Source of the DNA: Planctomycetota bacterium
GTDB lineage: Bacteria; Planctomycetota; PUPC01; JACPCR01
Direction: 5' to 3'
Length of the DNA: 16,657 bases
NCBI GenBank assembly: GCA_030740295.1
Contig: JASLXP010000298.1
Location: 1 to 16,657, forward strand
Shown: positions 14,807 through 16,657 of the stretch, piece after piece
Numbering within the stretch: the first letter of the stretch is position 1
Layout of the letters: each line of letters opens with the position of its first letter
The notes under the pieces: model-generated
Told to the model about the DNA's origin: nothing
What the model saw: the letters and a program-made list of their open reading frames with translations, nothing else
The model's database searches: none
Program-made: the position numbers and the translations under genes

Positions 14807-16657
14807 TCATTGTTGCGTCTCTTTTTTCCGCCGCTGACGCGGTGGGCTGAGCTTGTCGACTTTGGTGAAGACCATCGCGTCGCGCTCCGCCAGCTTGCGC
14901 CTGCCCTTGAAAGCGATGGCGCGCACGGCCGTGGTCTCGGTCAAGGTGATGGGCCTGGTGTAGAGCAGCGACTCTGCGGTCGGTTGCGAGCCGTCGAGGG
15001 TGTAGCGCAACTCCACGTCATCGTGCTCGTGGCTCATCGCGATGACAAGGGAGCCAGTGAACAGGGGCTCCTTGGCGTGCCGGCCAAGCTGGTAGTTCTT
15101 CTGACCGGTCTGAGGATCGATCTCCGGGGGCCGGAAGCCGTGCTGCTTCAGGGCGATGCTCGCCTGGTTCTGGTACGAGCAGCGGCAGGCCCGCGAGTCG
15201 TCCGGCGCGACAACGATGCCTCCCGCCGGGATCGCGTTGATGAAACACCCGGCCCGCAGGCCGCCATAGTTTTCGAGCCAGCCCCGGTCGTACGCGAGGT
15301 CGTAGTAGCTCAGCGTCGCGCTTCGCAGCAGCAGCATGTGTTCTGACCCGGCTATGAGACCGCAGCCCTGCCCCTTGCCCTGGATGCGCCAGGCTTGTCC
15401 TTTGGCCAGCCCTGGCTTGGCTTCGCCGACGAACTTCTGCTTGCCAGTGATTAGATCCCACGCCATGGGAAAGCTGTAGATCGTTCGACCCACGATGGCC
15501 GGGCGCGTTCCGCTGTTGGGGCTCTTCCACAGTTGTTCCCCGACGGATGCGCGGTAGGCGCGTATGTTCCTTCCCGATTCGGACGGGCGAGCGAATCCGA
15601 CGCGTCCATAGCTCATGAGCAACACGTCGTGCTCCGTGCTGACGGCCAGGGCCGTGCCGAAAATATCTCGCTTGTCGCGCCACCTCACCTGTCCGCTCTG
15701 CGCATCCAGGGCCAGGAGAATGCCGGTCGGATGCTGAGGCACCGGCTCTTTTCCGCGGCGCCGGGCCGTGACGACCGAGCGCAGGATCTTGTCCATCTCT
15801 GCCGGCTCGCGGTCGATCACGTAGACAAGCCCATCGCCGACCGCAATCGCGTTGTTACGAATCGAGTGCCTGGGATCGAAGGTCCACTTGAGTTTGCCCG
15901 TCCCCGCGTCCATAGCGAAGAGCAGCGACGATTCAGTCAGGTGGTCTTCCATTGGCTTCTGCATGGTCTTGCCGCCATGGCCGTGCTGCGCCTTAACCAC
16001 GTAGCTCTCGTTCATGAGCGCGCCGTAGAGCACGCGGTCCTTGCACGCGAGATAGCCCCATCGGCCGGCCTTGCCATCGGGGAATGGCGGCGCGGTAAAC
16101 GGAGGAAGTGGCCTCCCCGTGAACACGTCGAACCGCAGGCATTGACCGTCTTTACGCGCATAGAGCACGTCACCGTCGACGCAAAATGTGCTGCCGATCT
16201 GCCCTGCACCGATCTGGGTGCCTTCCTGGTAGGCCGCGAGGATGCCGGGGAGCTGGAGCGTCCAGAGGAGCGTGCCGTTGTACGAGTCTGTGCATCGGAT
16301 CTCGTCGACGCCCTGCCGCAGCAGCAGACCCCTGTACACCAGCGGCGCGGGGTTTTTGCCGTGGCGGTCGATGATAATCTGTGTCTCGTCCTTGTACCAG
16401 AGCATTCCGAGCGGTCCCTTCACGATCGTATCGCCCGAGCTCATGGTGTTGCCGGCGTCTGCGAGGTTGTGGGTCCAGTTCCCCGCGCCATCGAGCCCGC
16501 CGCGCACCCGTGGCTGCAACTCGCCTGGCTTCCCGATGCACACGGCACCGCTGAAGGGCCGCAGCACAGGCAGGCTCTCACTCGCGGGCTGGTCGGCAGC
16601 ACCGTCCTCGATGGCTCCAGAAGACACAATGAGATTGGCGAAGTAGTCCGGCAGGCC
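14807..16657 (-). CDS. PQQ-like beta-propeller protein, paralog of the 1474-5931 product, 5' end beyond the window
   Basis: The frame stays open to the right edge (616 codons visible). The first visible residues, GLPDYFANLIVSSG...LPVLRPFSGAVCIGKPG, align with the end of the methyltransferase-like domain of the 1474-5931 protein (PFGPYFANLVVVANRD...LYRVLRPCGGVMCFVG), so a possible GTG at 16627 is internal and not the start. PQQ/BamB-type propeller repeats follow (CTDSYNGTLLWTLQ, FAMDAGTGKLKWTF, LALDAQSGQVRW). The conserved Cys region is shared with the paralog: NYGGLRAGC, then CRCSYQNQASIAL (coding 15179-15187 for the CxC). The C-terminus, ELRYTLDGSQPTAESLLYT...AVRAIAFKGRRKL, is a chitobiase/beta-hexosaminidase C-terminal-type (CHB_HEX_C_1) domain, replacing the CBM9 and malectin parts of the paralog. 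The N-terminal propeller and signal peptide would lie outside the window. Likely a secreted polysaccharide-associated protein. Confidence 0.9.
   Translation of the reverse strand, partial: GLPDYFANLIVSSGAIEDGAADQPASESLPVLRPFSGAVCIGKPGELQPRVRGGLDGAGNWTHNLADAGNTMSSGDTIVKGPLGMLWYKDETQIIIDRHGKNPAPLVYRGLLLRQGVDEIRCTDSYNGTLLWTLQLPGILAAYQEGTQIGAGQIGSTFCVDGDVLYARKDGQCLRFDVFTGRPLPPFTAPPFPDGKAGRWGYLACKDRVLYGALMNESYVVKAQHGHGGKTMQKPMEDHLTESSLLFAMDAGTGKLKWTFDPRHSIRNNAIAVGDGLVYVIDREPAEMDKILRSVVTARRRGKEPVPQHPTGILLALDAQSGQVRWRDKRDIFGTALAVSTEHDVLLMSYGRVGFARPSESGRNIRAYRASVGEQLWKSPNSGTRPAIVGRTIYSFPMAWDLITGKQKFVGEAKPGLAKGQAWRIQGKGQGCGLIAGSEHMLLLRSATLSYYDLAYDRGWLENYGGLRAGCFINAIPAGGIVVAPDDSRACRCSYQNQASIALKQHGFRPPEIDPQTGQKNYQLGRHAKEPLFTGSLVIAMSHEHDDVELRYTLDGSQPTAESLLYTRPITLTETTAVRAIAFKGRRKLAERDAMVFTKVDKLSPPRQRRKKETQQ

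Noticed and set aside
14807..16627. GTG at 16627 as the start of the right-edge PQQ-like gene
   Set aside because: The frame is open to the window edge and the residues before it align with the methyltransferase-like domain of the paralog, so the true start is outside the window.

Overview
The window looks like G+C-rich DNA from a bacterium of the Planctomycetota / PVC-type lineages, probably an environmental or metagenome-derived contig. This placement is inferred from gene content: a Tat-exported Gfo/Idh/MocA oxidoreductase, very large secreted PQQ-type beta-propeller proteins, secreted right-handed beta-helix proteins, a sulfatase remnant, a tungsten-type aldehyde oxidoreductase, and intergenic regions packed with palindromic repeats. 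No rRNA, tRNA, integrase or ribosomal gene is present to fix the taxonomy.

Layout, left to right: (1) 1-936, minus: a Tat-exported Gfo/Idh/MocA oxidoreductase cut by the left edge. (2) 937-1473: a divergent intergenic region with a 215-bp nested inverted repeat and a 37-bp-period duplication of the next gene's start. (3) 1474-5931, plus: a secreted 1485-aa protein made of PQQ-like propeller, methyltransferase-like domain, more propeller, two CBM9/DOMON-like segments and a malectin-like end. (4) 6194-7921, minus: an aldehyde:ferredoxin oxidoreductase family protein with a strong Shine-Dalgarno. (5) 8230-10113, plus: a secreted beta-helix protein. (6) 10114-10456: GTAG-headed REP-like hairpins. 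(7) 10457-11545, minus: a mandelate-racemase-subgroup acid-sugar dehydratase with every expected catalytic residue. (8) 11546-12280: a dense repeat region in which a 352-bp element with perfect 32-bp terminal inverted repeats has inserted into a REP-like hairpin, leaving an 8-bp target duplication. (9) 12281-14521, minus: a second secreted beta-helix protein, GH141-like. (10) 14518-14751, minus: a sulfatase remnant whose stop codon overlaps the start of gene 9. (11) 14807-16657, minus: a second member of the PQQ/methyltransferase-like family, cut by the right edge.

Functional reading (inference): a patchwork locus for binding and breaking down complex, possibly acidic or sulfated, polysaccharides. 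Secreted beta-helix and carbohydrate-binding propeller proteins would act outside the cytoplasm. The enolase-superfamily enzyme would dehydrate a sugar acid, and the oxidoreductases would handle sugar or aldehyde intermediates. Genes 11, 10 and 9 run in the same direction with 55-bp and overlapping junctions and could form one transcript. The other genes alternate in strand.

The most notable items are the paired PQQ/methyltransferase-like proteins, and the repeat region, where at least eight hairpins share flanks and loop while their stems change in compensatory fashion. The coding functions are family-level assignments made by eye without database searches.
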